Assembly: GCA_019720755.1 (NCBI GenBank)
Contig: CP081303.1
Location: forward strand, 3,809,501 to 3,873,500
Reading direction: 5' to 3'
Source of the DNA: Prolixibacteraceae bacterium
Lineage (GTDB): Bacteria > Bacteroidota > Bacteroidia > Bacteroidales > Prolixibacteraceae
DNA length: 64,000 nucleotides
Below are positions 52,423-62,172 of the stretch, in pieces. The notes beneath the pieces were generated by a model. It was not told the origin of the DNA. It worked only from the letters and a program-made list of their open reading frames with translations, and searched no databases. Positions within the stretch are counted from its first letter, which is position 1, and each line of letters begins with the position of its first letter. The position numbers and the translations under genes are program-made.

Positions 52423-52445
52423 ATCATTATATTTTTTCTAGTGTG

Positions 52446-52453
52446 CAAAGTTA
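52446..52453 (-). promoter_or_regulatory. -7 promoter element TAACTTTG of rbfA
   Basis: CAAAGTTA on the plus strand is TAACTTTG on the minus strand, 23 bases before the rbfA start codon. Confidence 0.55.
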
Positions 52454-52599
52454 AGCAAATTCTTTCTAAATAAGATACTTCCATACAATAATAGCTTGTA
52501 GTACAGACAACGAATATTTCAATTGATAGAACATTCTATTAACCTCTACATAAACCAAATATTAATTACAATACTTGAATTATCCCTTATAGTACAAAC

Positions 52600-53064
52600 A
52601 TGAGTAAATATAATATCTTTGCGAAATATATGGATTTAACTACATTAGGTCTTCTAGGACTCTTTATTTCAGCCTTCCTCGCAGGAACAATTGTTCCATT
52701 CAGTTCAGAGGTCGTTCTCTCAGCGCTAATTCTTAATGGCTATGATATGTATACTGCTATTATTGTTGCCACTATTGGAAACTTTATTGGAGGTCAAACA
52801 ACATACTATACAGGTTATATAGGTAAGTGGTCATGGGTCGAAAAATATTTCCGTATTCGCAAAGAAAAGATCATAAATGCTCAAAAACGATTTGAGAAAT
52901 GGGGACCCATAAGTGCCTCATTATCTTTTATACCAGGACTTGGGAATGCAATAGTTTTAGGTCTCGGATTTCTTAAAATAAAACCTAAAACATGTGCTTT
53001 GTATATGCTTCTTGGTAAAGTTGCAAGATATATTATCTGGGCTTACATAACTCTTCTTGTTTAA
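52600..53064 (+). CDS. DedA/VTT-domain membrane protein (YqaA-like)
   Basis: A 154-residue inner-membrane protein of the SNARE-associated/VTT group. LGLLGLFISAFLAGTIVPFSSEVVLSALI opens the family domain, the re-entrant loop is near TIGNFIGGQTTYYTGYIGK, and FEKWGPISASLSFIPGLGNAIVLGLGF is the second conserved block (G-x-x-x-x-x-x-F-x-P-G). A second start at 52630 (MDLTTLG) fits the length of YqaA relatives better and would follow a possible -7 box TATCTTTG at 52614-52621. The DedA family is thought to move lipid carriers or maintain membrane potential. Confidence 0.88.
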   Translation: MSKYNIFAKYMDLTTLGLLGLFISAFLAGTIVPFSSEVVLSALILNGYDMYTAIIVATIGNFIGGQTTYYTGYIGKWSWVEKYFRIRKEKIINAQKRFEKWGPISASLSFIPGLGNAIVLGLGFLKIKPKTCALYMLLGKVARYIIWAYITLLV

Positions 53065-53750
53065 AGATTAAAATAGTAGGAAGCAGACATCGACCACATA
53101 ATCATTCCTGGAGAGTTCAGAAGACTACTCATAAAAACATTATCATCAAGCTTTAAGCTTTGATAGTCATAGAAAAGATCTACACTATTTTGTTCCACAG
53201 TGAGATTTGTTCTAAACTTTTTGTAACGATAGTATAGTCCACCAACAAAGCCAATGCCTAAAGCCCCTGTTCCTTCTGAGCTATATGTTAGCATTTTATC
53301 TACCTGTACGGTTGCATCAGATTGATTCTCATCATTAAGTACAAATCCTTCTTGGTGAATATAAACATCTCTATTCACCGATGGTACAAGATAGGCAACC
53401 ACTTTCCCAGTAAAACCCAATGAGTGAATTTTATTCTCTAAAAAAGGAAGAGAACCTTCTACTCCAAAAGAGGGTATCCATGTAGAGAAACCTTTCTGTT
53501 GGATGGTGTAATTTAGATAAAGATCTTTTTTCTCTGTTAACCACTCTCCACTAAGCTTATAATCCCATTTTGAGTATCCCACCACAGCAGATAAATAGGA
53601 TGAGAACCCGTACTTTAAATTCAATCCTTTTGAATAAGTTTTATTAGCATCACCAACATTAAACCCTCCAATCAATTCTATACCTATTTCTTGACTAAAT
53701 AGATTCTGTCCCACAAATAAGACAACAAAAAGAAGTAAAACTCTTCGCAT
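53061..53750 (-). CDS. outer-membrane beta-barrel protein of unknown function
   Basis: A 229-residue exported protein: signal peptide LLLFVVLFVGQNLFSQ, then a series of alternating amphipathic strands with aromatic ends (YLSAVVGYSKWDYKLSG, LGIGFVGGLYYRYKKFRTNLTVEQNS), and a terminal SASYYFNL closing strand. This is typical of an 8-10-stranded outer-membrane barrel. I cannot name the family. It overlaps the end of the YqaA gene by 4 bases in the convergent direction and has its own -7 box (53789-53796). Confidence 0.72.
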   Translation of the reverse strand: MRRVLLLFVVLFVGQNLFSQEIGIELIGGFNVGDANKTYSKGLNLKYGFSSYLSAVVGYSKWDYKLSGEWLTEKKDLYLNYTIQQKGFSTWIPSFGVEGSLPFLENKIHSLGFTGKVVAYLVPSVNRDVYIHQEGFVLNDENQSDATVQVDKMLTYSSEGTGALGIGFVGGLYYRYKKFRTNLTVEQNSVDLFYDYQSLKLDDNVFMSSLLNSPGMIMWSMSASYYFNL

Positions 53751-53788
53751 AAGTTTAGGAAATTTTTTTCAATGAGCGAATATCCAAG

Positions 53789-53796
53789 CAAATATA
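53789..53796 (-). promoter_or_regulatory. -7 promoter element TATATTTG of the barrel-protein gene
   Basis: CAAATATA on the plus strand, 38 bases upstream of the minus-strand start codon. Confidence 0.5.
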
Positions 53797-54040
53797 ACAT
53801 AATGATATAGGTTTGCTCGGAAGATTCTTAATTATTTTTCAATAGCAATTAAATAAAAGGGATAGAATGTCTTAAAAAGAAAGAGTATAAGTCAACATAT
53901 TACTCGAGAAGATATAGATACAATCAATAGAGGAATAATGATAAACTTCAATAATCACCAAAGATATAATAAAATATTATGAGTATAAATTTAAAAGCAG
54001 CAGGAAGTTCGTTACAATAAGAAGTATAACGCATAAAAAA

Positions 54041-54061
54041 AGGTTGGAATTCATCCAACCT
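54041..54061 (-). terminator. terminator of the unknown 210-residue protein gene
   Basis: AGGTTGGA and TCCAACCT with a 5-base loop; A6 on the plus side gives a T-run on the minus strand, 25 bases past the stop. Confidence 0.75.
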
Positions 54062-54085
54062 CTATCTTAGATAATACATATATTA

Positions 54086-54718
54086 TTAAAAGCAACTATT
54101 CAATATTTGACGAGAAGATATCCCAATTTTCTCACCTAATTTAATAAGTTCTGAAAGTTTGAGGTCGACCAGCCTATTTGTCTTAGAAATCGATTGAGAT
54201 AAAGAATCAGATTCATTTAACCCCTCTTCAATTCGAGCTAATACAACTGAAATATTCTGCAATTGATCAGAACCAAATCCTCTCGATTGAATAACATGAA
54301 GTAACGTTTCATTCTTCGAAATAGAATGCATGACCTCTTTTACATGCTGTACAAAACCGCTATGATTGGATGGTATGGACTCCGCTAATTTAAAATCCTG
54401 GAAAAGAGAGTCACTTGGCTCTACAACTAATTTTAACAAACTCTTTAGTCGTAAAATTTCTATCTCTACCAATCTTCGATCATGACGAATAAGATGACGA
54501 GCTTCTTGGTGATCTCTAGATACAAAGTCGTTTTGAGAAGTAAGGTCTTGAATTTCATTGGCTAGTTCAACACCATCCGTGAGAAACTTCTCTTGGAAAC
54601 CAAGAGCTTCCAAAACATCTTTCATCTTTATATAAGGAATCCCTCTTGCGAGAAGTTCCCGTCCCTCTTTAATCCTTAATCCTGTAATTCTTTGATCCAT
54701 CACCATAGCATAAATCAT
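54086..54718 (-). CDS. unknown helical protein
   Basis: A 210-residue, mostly alpha-helical, charged protein with no recognisable domain. The opening (RITGLRIKEGRELLARGIPYIKMKDVLEALGF) could be a small helical domain, followed by a probable coiled coil (about residues 70-110, RHDRRLVEIEILRLKSLLKLV). There is no signal peptide or membrane span. A second ATG at 54700 (MDQRITG) is equally plausible as the start. The gene stands alone, and nothing around it suggests a role. Confidence 0.65.
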   Translation of the reverse strand: MIYAMVMDQRITGLRIKEGRELLARGIPYIKMKDVLEALGFQEKFLTDGVELANEIQDLTSQNDFVSRDHQEARHLIRHDRRLVEIEILRLKSLLKLVVEPSDSLFQDFKLAESIPSNHSGFVQHVKEVMHSISKNETLLHVIQSRGFGSDQLQNISVVLARIEEGLNESDSLSQSISKTNRLVDLKLSELIKLGEKIGISSRQILNSCF

Positions 54719-55363
54719 TTAGAGGTTTGTATGCACTTTTGTTTTAATCACTATTGCGTTTCTTGCAGATATCTATTAATAGCACAACAAATATTGTACC
54801 ACAATCAAATATCGATATTTCTTTTTATTTGATTCTTAAGTATCTATTACCAAAATATCATCTTTTTAATACAAGCCTATTTCAACAAAAAAAAGGCAAA
54901 TAAAGTCATTTGGCATAAGATTCTTTATTAATGTGAACACCTCAAATCAATACATTGTTTAGCAATTATAGCAGAATTTTTATCATGATAAGGAGATAAA
55001 AAACAGAAACAAATAGAATAAAATATCTACAAAATAGCTTACCTCCCTTATTTACAACAAGATAAAAGATCTATTTTTCTAACATGTTCGTTTTCAGAGG
55101 CGACAGATGTGTAAAAAATCATATGAATCAGTTGATATTGAGTTATTTTGATTACCCATTTATGGAGGGTAAGATACATCCGTATTTAAAAAAGATGAAA
55201 ATAAAATCGTATCTTGCATTACTTAGGAAAATAGATTAAATAAGATAGCATATTCACAGTTTCTCTCTTTTAGAAATTGTGTTTCAGTATATGATTTTTG
55301 AAAATTAGACTCAAACTGAGTTCACTATATATCAATATATTAGAATAATAAATTTTCGGAACA
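54719..55363. other. long intergenic region upstream of the mannosidase operon
   Basis: About 645 bases, mostly AT-rich. It contains one small frame (55123-55239) and an inverted repeat ACTCA-AAC-TGAGT at 55309-55321, 43 bases before the first GH92 gene, a possible operator. No exact TAnnTTTG box precedes the operon, which may need an activator. Confidence 0.45.
55123..55239 (+). CDS. possible 38-residue small protein
   Basis: ATG at 55123 opens a 38-codon frame: MNQLILSYFDYPFMEGKIHP, then YLKKMKIKSYLALLRKID and a stop. It is basic and has no recognisable motif. It could be a real small protein, a leader peptide for the operon or the remnant of a longer gene; the distance to the GH92 start (124 bases) does not decide. 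Confidence 0.22.
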   Translation: MNQLILSYFDYPFMEGKIHPYLKKMKIKSYLALLRKID

Positions 55364-57571
55364 ATGAAAAAAATATGGCTATCAACGTTATCTCTATTAT
55401 TAATCTGGAGTTGCGTTTCTGAAAAGCAAACAGATTACGCATCTAAAGTAAATGTCTTTATTGGAACAGGAGGACATGGGCACACTTTCCCTGGTGCTGC
55501 ATTTCCATATGGACAGATCCAACTAAGTCCAGACAACGTTACCCAAGGTTGGGATTGGTGTTCGGGCTATCACAACTCTGATTCGACAATCGTCGGCTTC
55601 AGTCACCTTCATCTTAGTGGTACTGGTATTGGAGACCTTTATGATATTTCAGTTCTTCCTACAACAAAAACTGTTGAATACAAAGACGGCGAGAACAATG
55701 GAGAGTTTATTTCTAACTATATTGGGAAATACACAAAAAATCAAGAACATGCATCTCCTGGTTATTATAAAGTAAAGATGAATAGTGGAATCACTGCAGA
55801 GTTAACCACGACAAGAAGAGTTGGAATGCATCGTTATTCTTTTCCAAAAAACAACAGTATAAACTCTATCATTTTTAATCTTGGATATTCTAAGAATTGG
55901 GATGCAACAGCCAAAACAGAGATCATGGTAGATTCTCCTACGCAAATTTCAGGATATAGATGGTCAACTGGCTGGGCAAAAGACCAGAGGGTTTATTTTG
56001 TTGCCCAATTCTCTGAGCCAATTCATAAACAAAAGATTATTAAAACTACTGCAAATAATAATATAGGTGTTTTCTCTTTCGCAAAAGATCAAGTAACCCT
56101 AAAGGTTTCTATATCTTCTGTAAGTACTGCAAATGCACTAGAAAACATGATGGACGACACCCATGCTTCTTGGAATTTTGATCAAACAAAAGAGTATACC
56201 CATGAAGCATGGAACAAAGCATTATCAAAAATTGATATTACAACACCATCTAATACCGTTGACACAATATTCTATACTGCATTGTATCATACAATGATTG
56301 CTCCTGCCCTATTCTCGGATATCAATGAACAGTATAAAGCACCCAACGGAGAGACTAAAACGGCAAAAGGATATGACCAATATACTGTATTCTCTTTATG
56401 GGATACCTATCGTGCTTTACATCCTCTTCTAACAATTACTGATGATGAGAAGGTTAATGATATGGTAAAATCACTACTCGCACATTATGATGTGACAGGA
56501 ATACTACCTATTTGGGAACTTGAGGGGAATGATAATGGTTGTATGGTTGGAAACCATGCAATTTCAGTGATTGCTGAGGCTATAATGAAAAATATTGGCA
56601 ACTTTGACAGAGAGAAAGCTTATAAAGCAATAAAGAAAAGTTCTCTTATCGACAAGAGAGGAATGGGATATCATAACAAACTAGGATATATTCCGTCGAA
56701 TAAAGAGAATGAAGCGGTAGCAAAATCCTTAGAATATAGTATTGATGATTGGGCTGTTGCAGCAGTTGCGAGAAAGTTGGGATATGAAGAAGACTATCAA
56801 TATTTTTCAAAAAGAGCTAATAATTTTGTGAATTACTTCGATGCTTCAACTGGGTTCTTAAGAGGTAAAAATGATGATAATACTTGGGTAGCCCCATTTT
56901 CACCAACAGAATCTAGACATCGTGGAAACGATTATACAGAAGGAACAGCATGGCAATACCTATGGCTCGTTCCCCAGAATCCTAAAAAACTAGTCTCACT
57001 TCTTGGGGGTGATAAAAAGTTTGTTCAGAAATTAGATACCTTCTTTAGTTTAGAAAATGGGATTACAGGCGAAGATGCATCTCCTGATATTTCAGGTCTT
57101 ATCGGTGGGTATGCTCATGGGAATGAACCAGGTCATCATACAATATATCTTTATAATATTGCCAATAGACCAGACAAAGCGCAAGAGATGCTGCACAAAA
57201 CATTAACTACAATGTATCGAAATTCACCAGATGGTATTGCAGGAAATGAGGATTGTGGACAGATGTCTGCATGGTATATTCTTAGTTCTATAGGTATCTA
57301 TCCGATGAATCCGGCAAGCGCAACCTATCAGTTGGGAGCACCAAATGTAGAAAAAGCCCAAATTGAAGTACCAAATGAGAAGTATTTTACTATCAATACT
57401 ATTAACTTTGGTGGAGATAGAATATATGTTGATCATGTAGCCTTAAACGGGAAACGCCTTGAACGCTCATTCATTACCCATAAAGAGATTATGAAAGGTT
57501 CTGAACTTACATTCTATATGACGAATAAGCCATGCAACACATTTAGGAAACTGAAGACAACAACTAAATAA
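55364..57571 (+). CDS. GH92 alpha-mannosidase, lipoprotein
   Basis: A 735-residue GH92 exo-alpha-mannosidase. The lipobox is in LLLIWSCVSEK, so it is anchored to a membrane. VNVFIGTGGHGHTFPGAAFPYGQIQLSPD is the typical opening of the first domain, and SLWDTYRALHPLLTI and the calcium-site block HGNEPGHHTIYLYN follow. GNEDCGQMSAWYILSSIGIYP carries the residues usually assigned to calcium binding and base catalysis. These enzymes trim alpha-1,2/1,3/1,4/1,6-linked mannose from N-glycans or yeast mannan with inversion. It is the first gene of a four-gene operon; the second GH92 starts 3 bases later. Confidence 0.95.
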   Translation: MKKIWLSTLSLLLIWSCVSEKQTDYASKVNVFIGTGGHGHTFPGAAFPYGQIQLSPDNVTQGWDWCSGYHNSDSTIVGFSHLHLSGTGIGDLYDISVLPTTKTVEYKDGENNGEFISNYIGKYTKNQEHASPGYYKVKMNSGITAELTTTRRVGMHRYSFPKNNSINSIIFNLGYSKNWDATAKTEIMVDSPTQISGYRWSTGWAKDQRVYFVAQFSEPIHKQKIIKTTANNNIGVFSFAKDQVTLKVSISSVSTANALENMMDDTHASWNFDQTKEYTHEAWNKALSKIDITTPSNTVDTIFYTALYHTMIAPALFSDINEQYKAPNGETKTAKGYDQYTVFSLWDTYRALHPLLTITDDEKVNDMVKSLLAHYDVTGILPIWELEGNDNGCMVGNHAISVIAEAIMKNIGNFDREKAYKAIKKSSLIDKRGMGYHNKLGYIPSNKENEAVAKSLEYSIDDWAVAAVARKLGYEEDYQYFSKRANNFVNYFDASTGFLRGKNDDNTWVAPFSPTESRHRGNDYTEGTAWQYLWLVPQNPKKLVSLLGGDKKFVQKLDTFFSLENGITGEDASPDISGLIGGYAHGNEPGHHTIYLYNIANRPDKAQEMLHKTLTTMYRNSPDGIAGNEDCGQMSAWYILSSIGIYPMNPASATYQLGAPNVEKAQIEVPNEKYFTINTINFGGDRIYVDHVALNGKRLERSFITHKEIMKGSELTFYMTNKPCNTFRKLKTTTK

Positions 57572-57574
57572 TCA

Positions 57575-59842
57575 ATGATGAAACACATTATCAAAACATC
57601 CAGGATACTACTCCTGGTATTGTTCACTTTTGCATATACCAATTCACAAGGTCAAGATTATGCATCATTTATAAATCCTTTTATTGGAACATCCAACTAT
57701 GGAGCCTGTTACCCCGGAGCAGTATCTCCCAATGGAATGGTTTCTGTGGTTCCTTATAATGTGACCAACAATGATAAAAACAAACTGAGTACAGATACAG
57801 GCTGGTTATCGAATCCTTTTGTTTCAGATAATCATTTCATGACTGGTTTTACACATGTAAATTTAAGTGGTGTTGGGTGTCCAGATTTAGGCTCAATTAT
57901 ATTGATGCCTACAACTGGTAAGCTTGAAGTAGATAAAAACAAATATGGATCTACTTATAGTGATCAAGTTGCGAAACCTGGTTACTACAGTACAATCATT
58001 GACAAATATCGTGTTAAAGCAGAGGTTTCTGCCACTACTAGGACTGGAATCAGTCGATATACTTTTCCTAAGGGACAATCAAATATTCTTCTAAATTTAG
58101 GGCTAGGTCTTACTAATGAAAGTGGAGCATACGCTAAAATTGTATCTCCTACAGAGATCGAAGGATCAAAGCTTCTTGGTACCTTCTGCTACCATAAAGA
58201 TGCTGTTTTTCCAGTATATTTTGTTGTGAAATTTAGCAAACCTGCGAAAGAAAAAGGGTACTTTAAATTTCAGCAACCACTTGTTGGTCCGAGAGCAAAA
58301 TGGTCTTCTACTAGTGGTAAATACAAAATTTATCGAAAATACTATAAAGAGCTTGCAGGAGATAATATCGGGACTTTCTTTACTTTCGACACAGATGAAG
58401 ATGAACAGATCGAGGTAAAAATAGGGGTCTCATATGTTTCGATTGAAAATGCAAGACAAAACCTAGAAGTAGAACAAGATGGTTTTAACTTCGACAAAAT
58501 TGCAAAGGAAACGTACAGCAATTGGAATACAGAGCTATCTAGAATTAAAGTAGAGGGTGGTACTAAAGAGGATAAAACGGTTTTCTATACTGCACTATAT
58601 CATATTCTTCTTCACCCAAATATTTTACAAGATATTAATGGGCAATACCCTGCGATGGAATCCGATCAGATTAAAACAATCACTGATGGGAATAGATATA
58701 CTGTATTCTCCCTTTGGGACACATACAGAAATGTTCACCCATTCTTGTCTTTGGTATATCCAGAGAAACAAAGAGATATGGTAAAAACGATGATCCAAAT
58801 GTATGACGAAAGTGGTTGGCTGCCGAAGTGGGAACTTTTTGGAAGAGAGACTTATGTAATGGAAGGCGACCCTTCTATTCCTGTTATCACAGACACCTAT
58901 CTTCGTGGTATTCGTGGTTTCGATATAGAGAAAGCTTACAAAGCAATGCTTAAGTCTGCTACGACAGAACAAAAATACAATCCTCTTCGTCCTGACAATG
59001 ACTTCTACCTATCTCATGGTTACGTTCCTTTTACATCAAACTATGACAATTCCGTATCACACGCATTAGAATACTATATTGCCGATTGGAATTTAAGTAA
59101 GTTAGCTTCTGTGTTGGGAGATAAAAAGAATGAAAAAAGATTTGCAAAGCAGGCAAAAGGATATAAAAATTACTTTAATAAAGAGTTCAATTTATTGGTA
59201 CCCAAAAAGGAGGATGGCTCATTTATTGAAGACTTTGACCCAAAGATGGGGGAAAACTTTGCTCCTTCTCATGGTTTCCATGAAGGGACAAGCTGGAATT
59301 ACAGTTTCTATGTTCCTCATGACATAAAGGGGCTTATCAAACTATATGGAGGTAATAAACCATTTGTAAAGCGACTTGAAACATGTTTCAGTGAAGATAA
59401 TTTTGACCCAGCGAACGAACCTGATATTGCATACCCATACCTATTTAATTATATCAAGGGGCAAGAGTGGAGAACTCAGAAGCACATCCATAACTTACGC
59501 AAACTATATACAACAAAAGCAGGAGGTATACCAGGAAATGATGATACAGGAACTCTTTCTGCATGGATTGTTTATAGCATGATGGGAATTTATCCTGTTT
59601 GTCCTGGGGATATGGACTATGCTATTACAACGCCGACTTTCGATAAAGTAACTATTTCATTGAACTCTTCAGTTTATTCTGGAAAAACATTTACCATTGA
59701 GAAAAGCGATAGCAATCCTGAGAACCCATACATTCAGAGTATCTCATGGAACAAAAAGAGATGGAAAAGATTCTTTATTAGTCACCAACAGATTACCAAA
59801 GGGGGTGTATTGAAAATTGAAACTAGTAAAACACACAAATAA
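57575..59842 (+). CDS. GH92 alpha-mannosidase, second copy (variant motifs)
   Basis: A 755-residue GH92 protein with a cleavable signal peptide (ILLLVLFTFAYTNSQG) and no lipobox, so probably periplasmic or secreted. The family opening (INPFIGTSNYGACYPGAVSPNGMVS), SLWDTYRNVHPFLSL and a C-terminal GNDDTGTLSAWIVYSMMGIYPV are present. But it has ANEPDIAYPYLFNYIKG in place of the HGNEPGHH block of its partner, and NDDTG in place of NEDCG, so it belongs to a different GH92 subgroup and probably another linkage. The two GH92 enzymes likely work in sequence before the MFS transporter and GH130. Confidence 0.93.
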   Translation: MMKHIIKTSRILLLVLFTFAYTNSQGQDYASFINPFIGTSNYGACYPGAVSPNGMVSVVPYNVTNNDKNKLSTDTGWLSNPFVSDNHFMTGFTHVNLSGVGCPDLGSIILMPTTGKLEVDKNKYGSTYSDQVAKPGYYSTIIDKYRVKAEVSATTRTGISRYTFPKGQSNILLNLGLGLTNESGAYAKIVSPTEIEGSKLLGTFCYHKDAVFPVYFVVKFSKPAKEKGYFKFQQPLVGPRAKWSSTSGKYKIYRKYYKELAGDNIGTFFTFDTDEDEQIEVKIGVSYVSIENARQNLEVEQDGFNFDKIAKETYSNWNTELSRIKVEGGTKEDKTVFYTALYHILLHPNILQDINGQYPAMESDQIKTITDGNRYTVFSLWDTYRNVHPFLSLVYPEKQRDMVKTMIQMYDESGWLPKWELFGRETYVMEGDPSIPVITDTYLRGIRGFDIEKAYKAMLKSATTEQKYNPLRPDNDFYLSHGYVPFTSNYDNSVSHALEYYIADWNLSKLASVLGDKKNEKRFAKQAKGYKNYFNKEFNLLVPKKEDGSFIEDFDPKMGENFAPSHGFHEGTSWNYSFYVPHDIKGLIKLYGGNKPFVKRLETCFSEDNFDPANEPDIAYPYLFNYIKGQEWRTQKHIHNLRKLYTTKAGGIPGNDDTGTLSAWIVYSMMGIYPVCPGDMDYAITTPTFDKVTISLNSSVYSGKTFTIEKSDSNPENPYIQSISWNKKRWKRFFISHQQITKGGVLKIETSKTHK

Positions 59843-59854
59843 AAAAACGAACGA

Positions 59855-61120
59855 ATGAATATGAGTCAGAACAAAAAGCATCCACTTAGCTGGGTTCCGT
59901 CAACCTATTTTGCAATGGGGCTTCCGTTTATTGTTATCAACCAAACAGCGGCCTTGATGTATAAAGACCTTGGTATGGGCGATGCTGAGATTACCAAATG
60001 GACCTCACTGATCATCTTGCCATGGTCTCTAAAATTTCTTATCAGCCCTCTTCTTGAGATGGCAAAGAGTAAAAGAATTTTTGTAGTCCTAACTCAGCTG
60101 CTCACAGCAGTCATGTTTTATATGGTAGCTTCAACCCTAGGTTTAGATAGCTTTTTTGCTGTTACTCTGTCTCTGCTTGCCGTGGTTGGTCTAAGTGGAG
60201 CAACTCATGATATTGCAGCAGATGGACTATATATCGAGAGTCTTACCTCTTCTCAACAAGCAGAATATATTGGATGGCAAGGTGCATTCTATAATATTGC
60301 AAAAATAGTATCTAGTGGAGGGTTTGTATATTTAGCAGGAGAGCTAGGTAAATCGATGGGCGTAGTCAAAGGCTGGGCTGTTGTCATGGCAATTTTAGGA
60401 GTACTAATGATGCTTCTTGCCCTATACCACATTAAAGCACTACCGAGTGGCGTAAATACTCAAAAAAGGAATGCGAAAGAGGGGTTCATTATTCTTTGGG
60501 ATGTTATTAAAACATTCTTCAGTAAAAAGAATATTCTATACTATATCGTTTTTATTATTCTATACCGATTCGCAGAAGGATTCGCCATAAAAATGGCTCC
60601 ACTGTTTTTAAAAGCATCAAGAGAAGTCGGTGGTCTCGGTTTATCCACATCACAAATTGGTACAATATATGGAACTTTAGGCGCTGCGGCTTTTGTTGTT
60701 GGATCACTCTTAGCAGGGAAGTATATATCTAAAAAAGGCTTAAAAAAGACCTTATTTCAACTAGTTCTTATTTTTAATATTCCTTTTGCGGTTTACTTTC
60801 TACTAGCTTATTATCAACCAGAAAACTTAGCAGTAATTTCATTAGCAGTGATTTTTGAATATTTTGGTTACGGTTTTGGGTTTGTTGGTCTAACCCTATT
60901 TATGATGCAACAAATTGCTCCCGGTAAATATAAGATGGCTCATTATGCTTTTGCTACAAGTATTATGAACTTAGGAGTAATGATTCCGTCCTATTTAAGT
61001 GGAGAATTAAGTGATCTATTAGGATATAAATTATTCTTTGGCTGGGTCGTTCTTGCAACAATCCCTTCTATTTTAATTACAAAATTTGTCCCATTTACTT
61101 ATAACGAAGAAGAGATTTAA
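59855..61120 (+). CDS. MFS transporter, probable mannoside importer
   Basis: A 421-residue major-facilitator protein with 12 predicted spans. WVPSTYFAMGLPFIVINQTAALMYKDLGM begins the first, and SLKFLISPLLEMAKSKRIFV resembles the AmpG/PAT-type D-x-x-x-x-x-R-R loop. Its position between GH92 and GH130 genes suggests that it imports short mannosides or mannosyl-N-acetylglucosamine made in the periplasm. A similar GH92-MFS-GH130 set occurs in Bacteroides thetaiotaomicron (BT1032-1034, as I recall). It starts 12 bases after the second GH92 gene. Confidence 0.88.
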   Translation: MNMSQNKKHPLSWVPSTYFAMGLPFIVINQTAALMYKDLGMGDAEITKWTSLIILPWSLKFLISPLLEMAKSKRIFVVLTQLLTAVMFYMVASTLGLDSFFAVTLSLLAVVGLSGATHDIAADGLYIESLTSSQQAEYIGWQGAFYNIAKIVSSGGFVYLAGELGKSMGVVKGWAVVMAILGVLMMLLALYHIKALPSGVNTQKRNAKEGFIILWDVIKTFFSKKNILYYIVFIILYRFAEGFAIKMAPLFLKASREVGGLGLSTSQIGTIYGTLGAAAFVVGSLLAGKYISKKGLKKTLFQLVLIFNIPFAVYFLLAYYQPENLAVISLAVIFEYFGYGFGFVGLTLFMMQQIAPGKYKMAHYAFATSIMNLGVMIPSYLSGELSDLLGYKLFFGWVVLATIPSILITKFVPFTYNEEEI

Positions 61121-61155
61121 AAGATAATAATACACAATTATAAAGTTTACAGATT

Positions 61156-62130
61156 ATGACAAACAAAGTACAAATCCCTTGGCAAGATCGTCCTGAAGGA
61201 TGTAATGACGTAATGTGGCGATACGAAGAGAATCCTGTAATTGGACGATACCATATCCCCACCTCTAACAGTATTTTTAATAGTGCTGTAGTTCCTTTTG
61301 AAGGAGGGTATGCGGGAGTCTTTCGTTGTGATAACAAAGCTGTACAGATGAATATCTTTACTGGTTTTAGTAAAGATGGTATCAATTGGGACATCAATCA
61401 TGAGCCAATTGAATTTGTTGCTGGAAACACAGAAATGATCGAATCAGAATATAAGTATGATCCTCGCGTTACTTGGATTGAAGATCGTTACTGGATAACA
61501 TGGTGTAATGGATACCATGGACCAACAATTGGAATTGCATATACATTCGATTTTAAAACATTCCACCAATGTGAAAATGCATTCCTTCCATTTAATAGAA
61601 ATGGAGTTTTATTCCCAGAAAAAATTGATGGTAAATATGCAATGCTAAGCCGTCCTTCTGATAATGGTCATACTCCTTTTGGTGATATCTATATTAGCTA
61701 TAGCCCAGATATGAAATATTGGGGAGAACACCGTTGTGTAATGAAAGTTACTCCTTTTGAAAAAAGTGCATGGCAATGTACTAAAATCGGTGCTGGATCT
61801 GTGCCAATTCTAATAGACGAGGGTTGGTTGATGTTCTACCACGGTGTCATCACAACATGTTCGGGTTTTAGATACTCTATGGGTACAGCAATTCTTGATA
61901 AGGAAGATCCAACAAAAGTTCTTTATCGCTCACAACCTTACATCCTTGCTCCATCAACACAATATGAATTGACAGGAGATGTACCAAATGTTGTATTCCC
62001 ATGTGCAGCATTAGTTGACAAAGAAGAGGATAAAGTTTCAGTCTACTATGGTGCAGCAGATACTGTAGTGGGATTGGCATTTGGAAAACTTAGCGAAGTA
62101 ATTCAATGGACTAAAGAGAACTCTTTATAA
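61156..62130 (+). CDS. GH130 beta-mannoside phosphorylase
   Basis: A 324-residue five-bladed propeller enzyme. [23 protein letters not shown] holds the catalytic aspartate region. [22 protein letters not shown] contains the histidine that, with the arginine in [12 protein letters not shown], binds phosphate, so a phosphorylase rather than a hydrolase is likely. No signal peptide is present, so it is cytoplasmic. It probably acts on beta-1,4-mannosyl-N-acetylglucosamine, releasing mannose 1-phosphate from the N-glycan core after import by the MFS protein. It ends the operon. Confidence 0.93.
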   Translation: MTNKVQIPWQDRPEGCNDVMWRYEENPVIGRYHIPTSNSIFNSAVVPFEGGYAGVFRCDNKAVQMNIFTGFSKDGINWDINHEPIEFVAGNTEMIESEYKYDPRVTWIEDRYWITWCNGYHGPTIGIAYTFDFKTFHQCENAFLPFNRNGVLFPEKIDGKYAMLSRPSDNGHTPFGDIYISYSPDMKYWGEHRCVMKVTPFEKSAWQCTKIGAGSVPILIDEGWLMFYHGVITTCSGFRYSMGTAILDKEDPTKVLYRSQPYILAPSTQYELTGDVPNVVFPCAALVDKEEDKVSVYYGAADTVVGLAFGKLSEVIQWTKENSL

Positions 62131-62136
62131 AACACT

Positions 62137-62172
62137 AAAGAGATGGGAGACACTATTTATCTCCCTCTCTTT
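62137..62172. terminator. bidirectional terminator after the GH130 gene
   Basis: AAAGAGATGGGAG pairs with CTCCCTCTCTTT (one bulged T) over an 11-base loop, between convergent genes. The minus-strand gene's stop codon (62153-62155) falls in the loop. Confidence 0.55.

Larger units (their letters stand above)
53751..54085. other. AT-rich intergenic region
   Basis: No gene seen. It holds the minus-strand promoter box for the barrel protein (53789-53796) and the terminator of the next minus-strand gene (54041-54061). Confidence 0.5.
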
